Positions 1 to 6,306 are shown, counted from the stretch's first letter. The stretch: DNA of 13,099 nucleotides from Colivicinus sp963607765 (GCA_963607765.1 CAVDDT010000040.1:1-13099), one strand, 5' to 3'. A program made the numbers and translations. Notes: generated from the sequence alone by a model not told the origin.

Positions 1-26
1 GATCTTTTTTATTTTGCAATTATTAA

Positions 27-722
27 TTAACCAACAAGCGTAGTCCATAATAGACTAAGTGGCATCACTAGAATTAGTGCTGGCATTAAATCTACTAGTT
101 CAACGCTTTTTATTTTAGATACTCTAAAGCCTGCTGCTAAAGTAAGTACACCTCCACATGCGCTTAAATCTGCAAACATTGAAGGTGTAAGTACATTAGC
201 TAATAGCTTACCAGCTAAAAATACTGCAAACAATATGAACACTTGAGGAAGAGGTATGACACAAACCGATTTGCCAAGTTCACACGCGAATATCATAGCT
301 GTAAAACCATCTAAAACTGCCTTTGACATAAGAAGACTAGGATCTCCTGTTATGCCCTCGCTCAAGGCACTATACCAGCCAAATCCACTGCAACAAAACA
401 ACGCAACAGCAGTAACATAGAATTCCATATCAATTTCTTTTCCACCTAGATGCATTTTTTCTACAAGCCAAGTGAAGAAAACCTTAGTATGTTTTTCTAA
501 ATTGAGCGAATGGCCAATTATATAACCAATAATGATAGCTAAGACAACTGGTGTCATAGAAGAAGCTTTAATGATGGAGTTGACTCCGATAGCGATGGAA
601 CAAAAGCCAAACAAGATAGGGAGAGTTGACTTTATCTTTTCCGAAACACTGTTCTTTATAAGTGATCCAAATAAGCCACCAGCTAATACCGCAAAGCAGT
701 TTGTTAGTACTCCAATTGGCAT
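27..722 (-). CDS. DUF554 family integral membrane protein (YdfK/YqgA-like)
   Basis: A 231-residue, very hydrophobic protein with about seven or eight predicted membrane segments (near residues 3-22, 33-52, 57-73, 100-120, 137-157, 158-178, 186-200 and 210-229). The start MPIGVLTNCFAVLAGGLFG and the central stretch FGWYSALSEGITGD followed by SKAVLDGFTAMIFA match my memory of the DUF554 family, whose usual length is about 230 residues. The biochemical role of that family is not established; a transport role is only a guess. It is the last gene of the four-gene minus-strand operon: its ATG follows the dehydratase stop as TAATATG, and an AAAGGA ribosome site sits 8 bases before the ATG, supporting this start. 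Co-transcription suggests a link to handling of the same acid. Only 26 bases remain before the window edge and no terminator is visible in them. Confidence 0.85.
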   Translation of the reverse strand: MPIGVLTNCFAVLAGGLFGSLIKNSVSEKIKSTLPILFGFCSIAIGVNSIIKASSMTPVVLAIIIGYIIGHSLNLEKHTKVFFTWLVEKMHLGGKEIDMEFYVTAVALFCCSGFGWYSALSEGITGDPSLLMSKAVLDGFTAMIFACELGKSVCVIPLPQVFILFAVFLAGKLLANVLTPSMFADLSACGGVLTLAAGFRVSKIKSVELVDLMPALILVMPLSLLWTTLVG

Positions 723-723
723 A

Positions 724-1869
724 TTACCAATCCTTTACAGAACCATCAAATGCTCTTCTAGCAACAGTGCTTCCTCTTTCTTTTGCAGGATATAGCTCTT
801 CCGCATTATCTGCAAGTTCAATGCCGATACCAGGACCCTCTGGAATTAGCATACATCCATTTTCAAATTTAAGTGGATTTTTAACCATTGCGTCTTCTTG
901 ACCATTTAAACAGAAACTAGGAAGTTCTTGAATTCCAAGATTTGGAATCGAAGCACAAATTTGAAGACATGCTGCTGTAGAAACTGGTCCAAGTGGATTA
1001 TGTGGAATAACTAAGACATCATTTGCCTCAGCTAGTGCACAAATCTTTTTGCTTGTTGTAATACCACCTACCGCACATACATCAGGTCTAACATATTGAC
1101 AAGCATTACGCTTCATCAATACCGCAAATTCTCTTAGATCAATTGCACGCTCACCTGTTGCAATAGGAACATTTACCTTAGCTGCAACTTGAGCCATTGT
1201 ATCAATATTATCTGGTGGTACTGGATCTTCTAAAATCATAGGGCGATATGGTTCAACAGCCTTGCCAAAAGCGATTGCTTCAGGAAGGGTCATACCACGA
1301 TGTACCTCAAGAACAAAGTCAAAGTCAGGTCCAACCGCCTCACGGCAGATTCTAACTTTTTCAACTTCTCTTTCAATTCTAGAAGCATAGAATTCACCCT
1401 TACCATCCGGTGAACTAGTAGGACCATTACAGAAAATCTTTGCAGCTGTAAAGCCCATATCCTTTAGTTCCTTATATTGTCTAGCAAGCTCTTCTTTATC
1501 TTCCGTTACTTTCATAACGCTTGCATAAACTCTAACTTTATCACGAGTCTTGCCACCTAATAATTCATATACTGGAACACCTAATGCTTTTCCTTTAATA
1601 TCCCATAAGGCGATATCAATTGCAGAAATGGCGCTCATGATAACTGAACCTCTAAAGTATACAGAACGTAAGAAATTTTGATTAAAGTCCTCAATATTAA
1701 ATGGATCTTTGCCAATCAAATAATCTTTAAACTTTAAGATTGCATCAGCTGTAGCTTGAAGATAGCCCCAGTTTCCTGCCTCACCTAAGCCAACAATTCC
1801 TGCATCTGTATAAACTTGAACAAACAAGTAATGTTTCGCAAAACGAAGTTTAACATCAGTAATTTTCAT
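724..1869 (-). CDS. Enolase-superfamily (MR/MLE) acid-sugar dehydratase, D-galactonate dehydratase-like
   Basis: A 381-residue protein of the mandelate racemase/muconate lactonizing group, predicted to remove water from a sugar acid using Mg2+ in the cytosol. Capping domain about 1-115, barrel about 120-350. From memory of E. coli DgoD (382 residues; D183, H185, E209, E235, H285), every key position recurs here shifted by five: E188, H190, E214, E240 and H290. The context motifs are LEVHRG, ILEDP, ATGER, RPDVCAVGGIT and PHNPLGP. The first metal ligand is Glu (E188) instead of Asp, so the exact substrate may differ from galactonate. Its ATG overlaps the hydrolase stop as ATGA, with an AAAGGA site 7 bases before it. 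It follows a transporter and hydrolase, suggesting import, hydrolysis, then dehydration. Superfamily is sure; substrate is unsettled (galactonate, another aldonate, or a tartrate isomer). Confidence 0.88.
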   Translation of the reverse strand: MKITDVKLRFAKHYLFVQVYTDAGIVGLGEAGNWGYLQATADAILKFKDYLIGKDPFNIEDFNQNFLRSVYFRGSVIMSAISAIDIALWDIKGKALGVPVYELLGGKTRDKVRVYASVMKVTEDKEELARQYKELKDMGFTAAKIFCNGPTSSPDGKGEFYASRIEREVEKVRICREAVGPDFDFVLEVHRGMTLPEAIAFGKAVEPYRPMILEDPVPPDNIDTMAQVAAKVNVPIATGERAIDLREFAVLMKRNACQYVRPDVCAVGGITTSKKICALAEANDVLVIPHNPLGPVSTAACLQICASIPNLGIQELPSFCLNGQEDAMVKNPLKFENGCMLIPEGPGIGIELADNAEELYPAKERGSTVARRAFDGSVKDW

Positions 1870-2756
1870 TTGTTTATCCTTTCTTTCATAAACTCAATAT
1901 GAAGTTTTACTGCCTTTTCCCATTCAGGAGTTCTATTGACAGTAAAACCATGTCTAGCACTTTTAAATCTTTGAGCTGTAACACATACCCCATTTTTAAT
2001 TAATTTACTTGCGAACGATTCAGTATCATCTCTTAAACTATCTTCTCCAGCTGAGATTATTAAACTATCTGGAAAAGAAGCCAATTCATCATCACTTGCA
2101 AACATTGGTGAACATAGTGGATCTTTTGGATCGCTATCATCCACATAAAAGTCAGTATATAGTTTTTCTGTTTGAGCTCTTTTTACCCAAAATGGGTCTT
2201 GCCTTAATTCATTAGATAATCTATCTGCAGGATTAGCACTATTGTCTGTTGGAAAATATTCCATTAATGCGCATAAGGGATTTAATTTTTTTGTATGTGC
2301 ATTTTTAATTAAAGTGCTAGCTACTAAATTGCCGCCTGCACTGTGTCCTGCAAGAATTATCTTATCCCTATTAATTCTTAACTTATTTGCATTTTCAAAC
2401 ACATATAAGCAAATTTCATAAACTTCATTTAAAGCATATGGGAATGGATGTTCAGGAGCTAAGCTATAGTCAACATCCCAAACAACACAATCTAATTCTT
2501 TCATTAAAGTACTAGCATATCTTCTATCACGATTGCTTCTTCCTTTAATAAAACCACCACCATGGAAATTAATCACCAGTGGTGAATTTCCATTACTTTT
2601 TCCAATTATGAATACATGAACCTTATATCCATTTTCAGTTTCAATGTAAGTTTCATTTTCACCAGGAAGAGCATCAAGCTCTTCCTTGGTTAATAGTCCA
2701 AATTGGTCTCTTTCTCTAACTGTTTGAGCTAATTTGATTTTTTCCTCTAGTTTCAT
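1866..2756 (-). CDS. Alpha/beta hydrolase, hormone-sensitive-lipase (HSL) family esterase or lactonase
   Basis: A 296-residue cytosolic serine hydrolase with no signal peptide. The oxyanion-hole motif HGGG is at residues 65-68 and the nucleophile elbow GHSAG at 137-141, making Ser139 the nucleophile. Asp239 in GEDSLRDD and His269 in ARHGF complete the triad. YSLAPEHPFP (97-106) is typical of the HSL family, and the length is normal. It lies between the permease and the dehydratase, overlapping the latter by 4 bases. A likely job is opening an ester or lactone so that the free acid reaches the dehydratase; an aldonolactonase role is an inference and is not shown by the motifs. The start forms TAATATG with the permease stop, and no good Shine-Dalgarno site is visible upstream, so it is probably translated by coupling to the permease. 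Confidence 0.88.
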   Translation of the reverse strand: MKLEEKIKLAQTVRERDQFGLLTKEELDALPGENETYIETENGYKVHVFIIGKSNGNSPLVINFHGGGFIKGRSNRDRRYASTLMKELDCVVWDVDYSLAPEHPFPYALNEVYEICLYVFENANKLRINRDKIILAGHSAGGNLVASTLIKNAHTKKLNPLCALMEYFPTDNSANPADRLSNELRQDPFWVKRAQTEKLYTDFYVDDSDPKDPLCSPMFASDDELASFPDSLIISAGEDSLRDDTESFASKLIKNGVCVTAQRFKSARHGFTVNRTPEWEKAVKLHIEFMKERINK

Positions 2757-2757
2757 A

Positions 2758-4047
2758 TTAGAAAGCAGGGAAAACAGTCATTGTATAGAGAATATAAACA
2801 ATTGGAAGAATGATTGAAATTAACCATCCACCTTTAAATAATGTCTTTAAATCATAGCCGCCATCAGCCATACACATTGGAACAGCTGGAGTAGCCATTG
2901 GTGTTAAGAATGCAGTTAATGATCCAGCATTTACAAGAAGAACAAGTCCAATTGGATTAGCACCTAATGCTGAACAAGTTAATAGACAAATTGGAACAAA
3001 TACTGCGCTAACAGATCTATTTAACATAAATTGAGTTAAGATAAACGGAATTATAAAGAATAATGCACCAAGTAAGTAACTATTTGTAGTGCCACCAACA
3101 GCATTAGCTAAAGCGTTTCCAATCAAATCGCCTGCACCTGTATTAGTTAAAGCAGAACCCAATGCAAGAGCACCAACAAACAACATTAACATATCCCACG
3201 GAATATCTCTTAAAGCACTCTTTTGATCAACAACACCAAACAATATCATCAATAAGCTTCCAACTAAGGCAACAAACCAAGTAGTAACACCAAGTTGACT
3301 TGAGAAGATCAAGCAAACAATAGTAGCAAAGAATAAGAAGATACCAATCTTATCTGTAGTAGGACTTAATTTAGTCTTAGTATCATTTTTCTTTTCTAAA
3401 GCTTCAATTGGAACAACTGGTTGTTCAGGCATAAACTTAGGTCCAACTAATAATGCCCAAAGTGGAACAATAATCAATACTGGCCAAGCACCAATTGTAA
3501 AATCAATTGCACGCATGCTAGTTCCTTCAAAACCATAAGTTTCCATAAAACCAGTAAATTGACCTGCTTGTTGAATAGCTGTTGCAAGAGGCAAAATACC
3601 ACAACAAGCAACACATACTACCATGATTGGGAACATATATTTAGAACGGCTGTTGCCAGTCTTATCACAAAGTGCTGCAAGAAGCGGACTAACGATTGCA
3701 TATACAACCATTGGACTAGCAATAAAGTTAGTTAATAATACAGCTAATAAAATATAACCAAAGTATGCTTTCTTAAAACTTCCTTTAGTTAATTTCATGA
3801 TTCCATTGCACATTCCATCAACAAGTGAAGTGCGTCTAAAACCAGAAGCAACTACAAACATTGTTGCCATTAAAATTGTGTTTACATTAGAAAAGCCTGC
3901 AAGAGCACCTGAAGCATCAACACATCCAGTGATATAAAGTGCTGCCATAGATAACAATGCAGTAAGCCACATAGGAATCTTGTTTAACATGTAACTAATT
4001 AAAGTTAATACGAAGATAACTATGCAAATTGTCATTTGAGTAGTCAT
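2758..4047 (-). CDS. SLC13/ion-transporter-superfamily anion permease (probable dicarboxylate or sugar-acid importer)
   Basis: A 429-residue protein with about eleven or twelve membrane spans and a hydrophilic cytosolic loop near residues 205-232. Two pseudo-symmetric halves carry the helix-break motifs of this superfamily: TNFIASPMV (106-114) in the first half, and LNRSVSAVFVP (342-352) with SLTAFLTPMATP (376-387) in the second. The Asn/Ser/Thr-Pro pattern resembles citrate and dicarboxylate carriers of the DASS/CitMHS/ArsB group. It is the first gene of the operon, with a strong site (GGGAGGA) just before the ATG. A perfect cre box lies in its promoter region, so repression by CcpA under glucose is likely. 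The divergent AraC regulator is the obvious specific controller. The substrate cannot be read from sequence; an organic or sugar acid is inferred from the neighbours. Confidence 0.85.
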   Translation of the reverse strand: MTTQMTICIVIFVLTLISYMLNKIPMWLTALLSMAALYITGCVDASGALAGFSNVNTILMATMFVVASGFRRTSLVDGMCNGIMKLTKGSFKKAYFGYILLAVLLTNFIASPMVVYAIVSPLLAALCDKTGNSRSKYMFPIMVVCVACCGILPLATAIQQAGQFTGFMETYGFEGTSMRAIDFTIGAWPVLIIVPLWALLVGPKFMPEQPVVPIEALEKKNDTKTKLSPTTDKIGIFLFFATIVCLIFSSQLGVTTWFVALVGSLLMILFGVVDQKSALRDIPWDMLMLFVGALALGSALTNTGAGDLIGNALANAVGGTTNSYLLGALFFIIPFILTQFMLNRSVSAVFVPICLLTCSALGANPIGLVLLVNAGSLTAFLTPMATPAVPMCMADGGYDLKTLFKGGWLISIILPIVYILYTMTVFPAF

Positions 4048-4090
4048 AAGTTCCTCCCTTTACTCAACCCAATAAAATGGGCTCTTTATG

Positions 4091-4119
4091 ACTATATGTT
4101 AGCGTTTACATAAAAACTT
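4091..4119 (-). promoter_or_regulatory. Candidate promoter of the permease operon
   Basis: On the minus strand TATAGT (4096-4091) is a reasonable -10 box, giving a start site near 4084 and a leader of about 37 bases. The hexamer 17 bases upstream (AAGTTT, 4119-4114) is a poor -35 match, which would fit a promoter that needs an activator such as the divergent AraC protein. The cre box occupies most of the spacer between the two. Confidence 0.4.
4097..4110 (-). promoter_or_regulatory. cre box (CcpA catabolite-repression site)
   Basis: The minus strand reads TGTAAACGCTAACA, which matches the classical Bacillota cre consensus TGWAANCGNTNWCA at every defined position. It lies directly upstream of the candidate -10 box of the permease operon, between -10 and -35, where CcpA binding would block RNA polymerase. 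This predicts glucose repression of the four-gene operon. The match is seen directly; CcpA itself is not encoded in this window. Confidence 0.75.
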
Positions 4120-4151
4120 AGCTTTCCTTTTATTTTCATCATTTTTGATGG

Positions 4152-4177
4152 AAAATTGTTACTAGTTTCACAATTTT
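4152..4177. repeat. Inverted repeat upstream of the permease promoter (possible operator)
   Basis: AAAATTGT (4152-4159) is mirrored by ACAATTTT (4170-4177) with a 10-bp spacer. It is centred about 80 bases upstream of the predicted permease start site, a plausible place for an activator. The arms are AT-rich, so chance is a real alternative. Confidence 0.3.
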
Positions 4178-4294
4178 ACTTATTTTATTCAATATTCTTC
4201 ATAAATAAATCCAAATATTTTCCCTGTTTAATATAATCAAATTAAAAATTAATATTTTTTATAAAAAAGTTAAAACGCCTTATAAATTAGCTAT

Positions 4295-4323
4295 TTGACA
4301 ATATATTAAAAATTAAATATTCT
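4295..4323 (+). promoter_or_regulatory. Promoter of the AraC-family regulator
   Basis: A perfect -35 box TTGACA (4295-4300) is followed after exactly 17 bp by TATTCT (4318-4323), four of six bases of the -10 consensus. The predicted start site is near 4330, leaving a leader of about 75 bases that contains the dyad at 4352-4380 ahead of the ribosome site. Confidence 0.6.
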
Positions 4324-4351
4324 AAAATAGTACAAAGAGCATAAAAACAAC

Positions 4352-4380
4352 CTAAATATTTTGATAGGTAAAATATTTGG
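4352..4380. repeat. Dyad/hairpin in the araC leader, candidate regulator site
   Basis: CTAAATATTTT (4352-4362) faces AAAATATTTGG (4370-4380) across a 7-bp spacer, with nine perfect central pairs plus outer C-G and a T.G wobble. The right arm is the exact reverse complement of CCAAATATTTT at 4211-4221; extended by one base each side the match is 12 bp (4210-4221 with 4370-4381). The motif therefore occurs three times in the spacer and could be an operator for autoregulation or an RNA hairpin ahead of the ribosome site. Confidence 0.45.
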
Positions 4381-4404
4381 ATTTAATAAAAAGAAGGTAT
4401 TTTA

Positions 4405-5331
4405 ATGAGTGATGCAAATTATGAACTAGATTTAATACAAGATGGTATTCATATAGGTGCTTTCGCCCACACCATTACTAACTATCGTTATCATTGGCAT
4501 GGTGATGAATATGAATTGAATGTATTACTTAAGGGAACGCAAGACTATTGTTTGGGTTCTACAAGCCACATCCTAAAAGAAAACGATGTTTTAATTACTA
4601 CTCCAGGTGTTGGGCACGCCTCAATGAGCCTTGAAGCTGATACAACTGCCCTTGTTTTACATTTCTCTACTTCTGCATTTAAATCATTAGGCAAAAAAGG
4701 AATCATCTATAATTTTGATTGTTGTTCAAATAGCAAAACAAGAGACAGCAATTCATATCGATATATTAGATTTTATGCAGCTAATTTATACCAAATTGTA
4801 AAAGAAAACCAACGCTTTTCACGTTTTGCGGCAAAATCATGTTTAGAGTTATTAGTTATTCATTTATATTCTAACTTTAAGCCTGAACCATTTGTCATTC
4901 AGCCAGAAGACATCGATAGACAAAGAATAGCTAGAAGCATGCTTTCTTATATTGAAGAACATTATGCAGAAAAATTGACACTTGAAGAACTTGCAAATTA
5001 TACACAATACAATCGAACTTATTTTTCCACTTTCTTTAAACAAATGACAGGAATTAAATTCCATGATTATTTAACTAGAGTTCGTTTTCAACATGCCCTT
5101 CTTGATTTAACTAATACCGATGATACTTTGACTGATATTGCTTTAAGAAATGGATTTGCTGATTTGAAAACATTTAATGCATATTTTAAAAACGCAATCA
5201 ATCGTACGCCAGCAGAATATCGAGAACAGCTTCCATTAGATCGTGTTAAAGACAATAGCCATCGTTTTATAGATTGTGATAATCCAATACTAAAAAAGAA
5301 ACTTGATGAGTTTCTTTATGTAGGAAAATGA
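4405..5331 (+). CDS. AraC-family transcriptional regulator with N-terminal cupin
   Basis: A 308-residue regulator. The N-terminal part (about 20-90) is an AraC-type cupin sensing domain: HWHGDEYELNVLLKG (30-44) and LKENDVLITTPGVGHA (57-72) are typical. The C-terminal part (about 175-277) is a double helix-turn-helix DNA-binding domain; LTLEELANY begins the first motif, and DIALRNGFADLKTFNAYFK followed by RTPAEYRE is the family signature. About 30 residues follow that signature. A ribosome site AAGAAGG lies 7 bases before the ATG. It is transcribed away from the permease operon across a shared control region, so it most likely controls that operon in response to the imported or related compound. 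Its stop codon directly abuts the stop codon of the converging LysR gene. Confidence 0.93.
   Translation: MSDANYELDLIQDGIHIGAFAHTITNYRYHWHGDEYELNVLLKGTQDYCLGSTSHILKENDVLITTPGVGHASMSLEADTTALVLHFSTSAFKSLGKKGIIYNFDCCSNSKTRDSNSYRYIRFYAANLYQIVKENQRFSRFAAKSCLELLVIHLYSNFKPEPFVIQPEDIDRQRIARSMLSYIEEHYAEKLTLEELANYTQYNRTYFSTFFKQMTGIKFHDYLTRVRFQHALLDLTNTDDTLTDIALRNGFADLKTFNAYFKNAINRTPAEYREQLPLDRVKDNSHRFIDCDNPILKKKLDEFLYVGK
5292..5317 (-). terminator. Candidate intrinsic terminator of lysR inside the 3' end of araC
   Basis: AAAGAAACT (5295-5303) and AGTTTCTTT (5309-5317) form a perfect 9-bp stem with a 5-base loop. On the minus strand the stem ends in a run of six T (5297-5292), three of them in the stem. 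It begins 15 bases past the lysR stop, in the right orientation for lysR, but lies within araC codons. The stem has only three G-C pairs, so strength is uncertain. Confidence 0.5.
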
Positions 5332-6204
5332 TTATTTTATTTCATATTTCTTGGCAAAAGAAATAAATTTATTTAATTGTTCTGGAATAAATATGCCTTT
5401 TTTCCAAATAATTCCATGAATGCTGTTTAATTTAGGCAAAATAGGAATCTTTACAAATTTATCTTTGTCTGCATCTAATATAGAGTAAAAGAAAGCACCA
5501 GATTTTCCATCTTCAATGCATTTTAAAGTTGTACTTATTTGACTGCAATACATCGAAATATGTGGTGTAATATTAGCGGATCTAAATAAAGAGACAATAG
5601 TTTGTGTTTGAACCGAATCAGTGTTAAACAAGACTATTTTTTCATCCTTCAACATATCAATGGTAATACTCTTTTTCTTCGCAAAACGGTGTTTTTTTGA
5701 AACACAGTATACATATTCATCATTAAGCAAAACATGAGAATTATATTTCTCTAAGTTATAAAAATCCAAGTTCGCAATGGCAACATCAATTTGTTCACTA
5801 TCCAAAAGGCTTCTAGCTCTAATTGAACCATATTCTAAAAGCTGAACAGGGATATGATATTCTCTTTCAAAGTCATCTTTTAATTTAGGAAAAAAGACCG
5901 TACTAATCATTGGCGGAATGCCTATCTTAATAGGATGATTATCTTCGCCAACATCAGAATAATTAGAATAAAGTTCATAAGTTTGTTTAAGAATGTTTTC
6001 TGCTTTTTTATAAAATTCCCCACCATCTTTAGTAAGCGTAATTCTGTTTTTTCCATGATTGAATAATTTAATATGAAATTCATTTTCTAAATCTCTAATT
6101 GAAGTAGAAATAGTCGGTTGAGAAACATATAAGGACTGAGCAGCTCTTGTGATACTGTGATATCTACATACAGCACAAAAATATTCTAATTGAGTTAATG
6201 TCAT
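5332..6204 (-). CDS. LysR-family transcriptional regulator, probable activator of ttdAB
   Basis: A 290-residue LysR-type regulator. The winged helix-turn-helix is at about 1-60: MTLTQLEYFCAV, then ITRAAQSLYVSQPTISTSI, then LENEFHIKLF and the wing. The effector-binding domain spans about 90-290. Length is normal. It is divergent from ttdA with 102 bp between, the classic arrangement for a LysR regulator and its target, like the known LysR control of ttd genes in E. coli by TtdR; a tartrate-like effector is inferred. The start is fixed by the usual family N-terminus, yet no Shine-Dalgarno site precedes it and the predicted start of transcription falls on the ATG. An inverted repeat covers its own promoter, predicting autorepression. 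Confidence 0.92.
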   Translation of the reverse strand: MTLTQLEYFCAVCRYHSITRAAQSLYVSQPTISTSIRDLENEFHIKLFNHGKNRITLTKDGGEFYKKAENILKQTYELYSNYSDVGEDNHPIKIGIPPMISTVFFPKLKDDFEREYHIPVQLLEYGSIRARSLLDSEQIDVAIANLDFYNLEKYNSHVLLNDEYVYCVSKKHRFAKKKSITIDMLKDEKIVLFNTDSVQTQTIVSLFRSANITPHISMYCSQISTTLKCIEDGKSGAFFYSILDADKDKFVKIPILPKLNSIHGIIWKKGIFIPEQLNKFISFAKKYEIK

Positions 6205-6208
6205 ACTT

Positions 6209-6233
6209 TTAGTATAGAAAAAAACTATACTAA
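6209..6233. promoter_or_regulatory. LysR-type operator (primary recognition site)
   Basis: TTAGTATAG (6209-6217) is the exact reverse complement of CTATACTAA (6225-6233), with a spacer of seven A. It contains the T-N11-A core of LysR boxes. It is centred at 6221, about 64 bases upstream of the predicted ttdA start site, the textbook position, and it covers the -10 box and the spacer of the lysR promoter. Confidence 0.75.
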
Positions 6234-6239
6234 CGTCAA
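6211..6239 (-). promoter_or_regulatory. lysR promoter (predicts a leaderless transcript)
   Basis: On the minus strand TTGACG (6239-6234) and TATACT (6216-6211) each match five of six consensus bases with exactly 17 bp between them. Counting seven bases on from the -10 box puts the start of transcription at 6204, the A of the lysR ATG. Confidence 0.7.
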
Positions 6240-6249
6240 TTTTATCAAA

Positions 6250-6278
6250 TATACATTATGCTAACGAATAAATATACT
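6250..6278 (+). promoter_or_regulatory. ttdAB promoter
   Basis: TATACA (6250-6255, four of six) and TATACT (6273-6278, five of six) are spaced by 17 bp. The start site would be near 6285, leaving a 22-base leader with the ribosome site AAGGA at 6295-6299, 7 bases before the ATG. The imperfect -35 box suits an activator-dependent promoter. Confidence 0.55.
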
Positions 6279-6289
6279 TAAATTGTATA
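6273..6289. promoter_or_regulatory. Second LysR-like dyad over the ttdA -10 region
   Basis: TATAC (6273-6277) and GTATA (6285-6289) are inverted around a 7-bp spacer, the same half-site and spacing as the main operator. The left half is also part of the -10 box, so a binding role and chance are both possible. Confidence 0.35.
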
Positions 6290-6306
6290 GAGAGAAGGAA
6301 ATATAA

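Larger units (their letters stand above)
4048..4404. other. Divergent regulatory region between the permease operon and the AraC regulator
   Basis: This 357-bp AT-rich spacer holds no credible gene. Reading from the permease side it contains the permease Shine-Dalgarno site, a candidate promoter with a cre box (about 4091-4119), and a dyad with 8-bp arms at 4152-4177. It then holds a CCAAATATTTT motif at 4211-4221, the araC promoter at 4295-4323, a hairpin-like dyad at 4352-4380, and the araC ribosome site AAGAAGG at 4391-4397. The middle (about 4225-4345) is mostly A/T, with an A/T-only 12-bp direct repeat at 4241-4252 and 4305-4316 that carries little information. Confidence 0.7.

Noticed and set aside
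4066..4083. Small hairpin in the permease leader (AACCCA against TGGGCT)
   Set aside because: It has at most six pairs including a wobble and leaves the ribosome site free; too weak to call a riboswitch or attenuator.
4241..4316. 12-bp direct repeat ATTAAAAATTAA at 4241-4252 and 4305-4316
   Set aside because: It contains only A and T in a very AT-rich spacer, so a chance match is likely.
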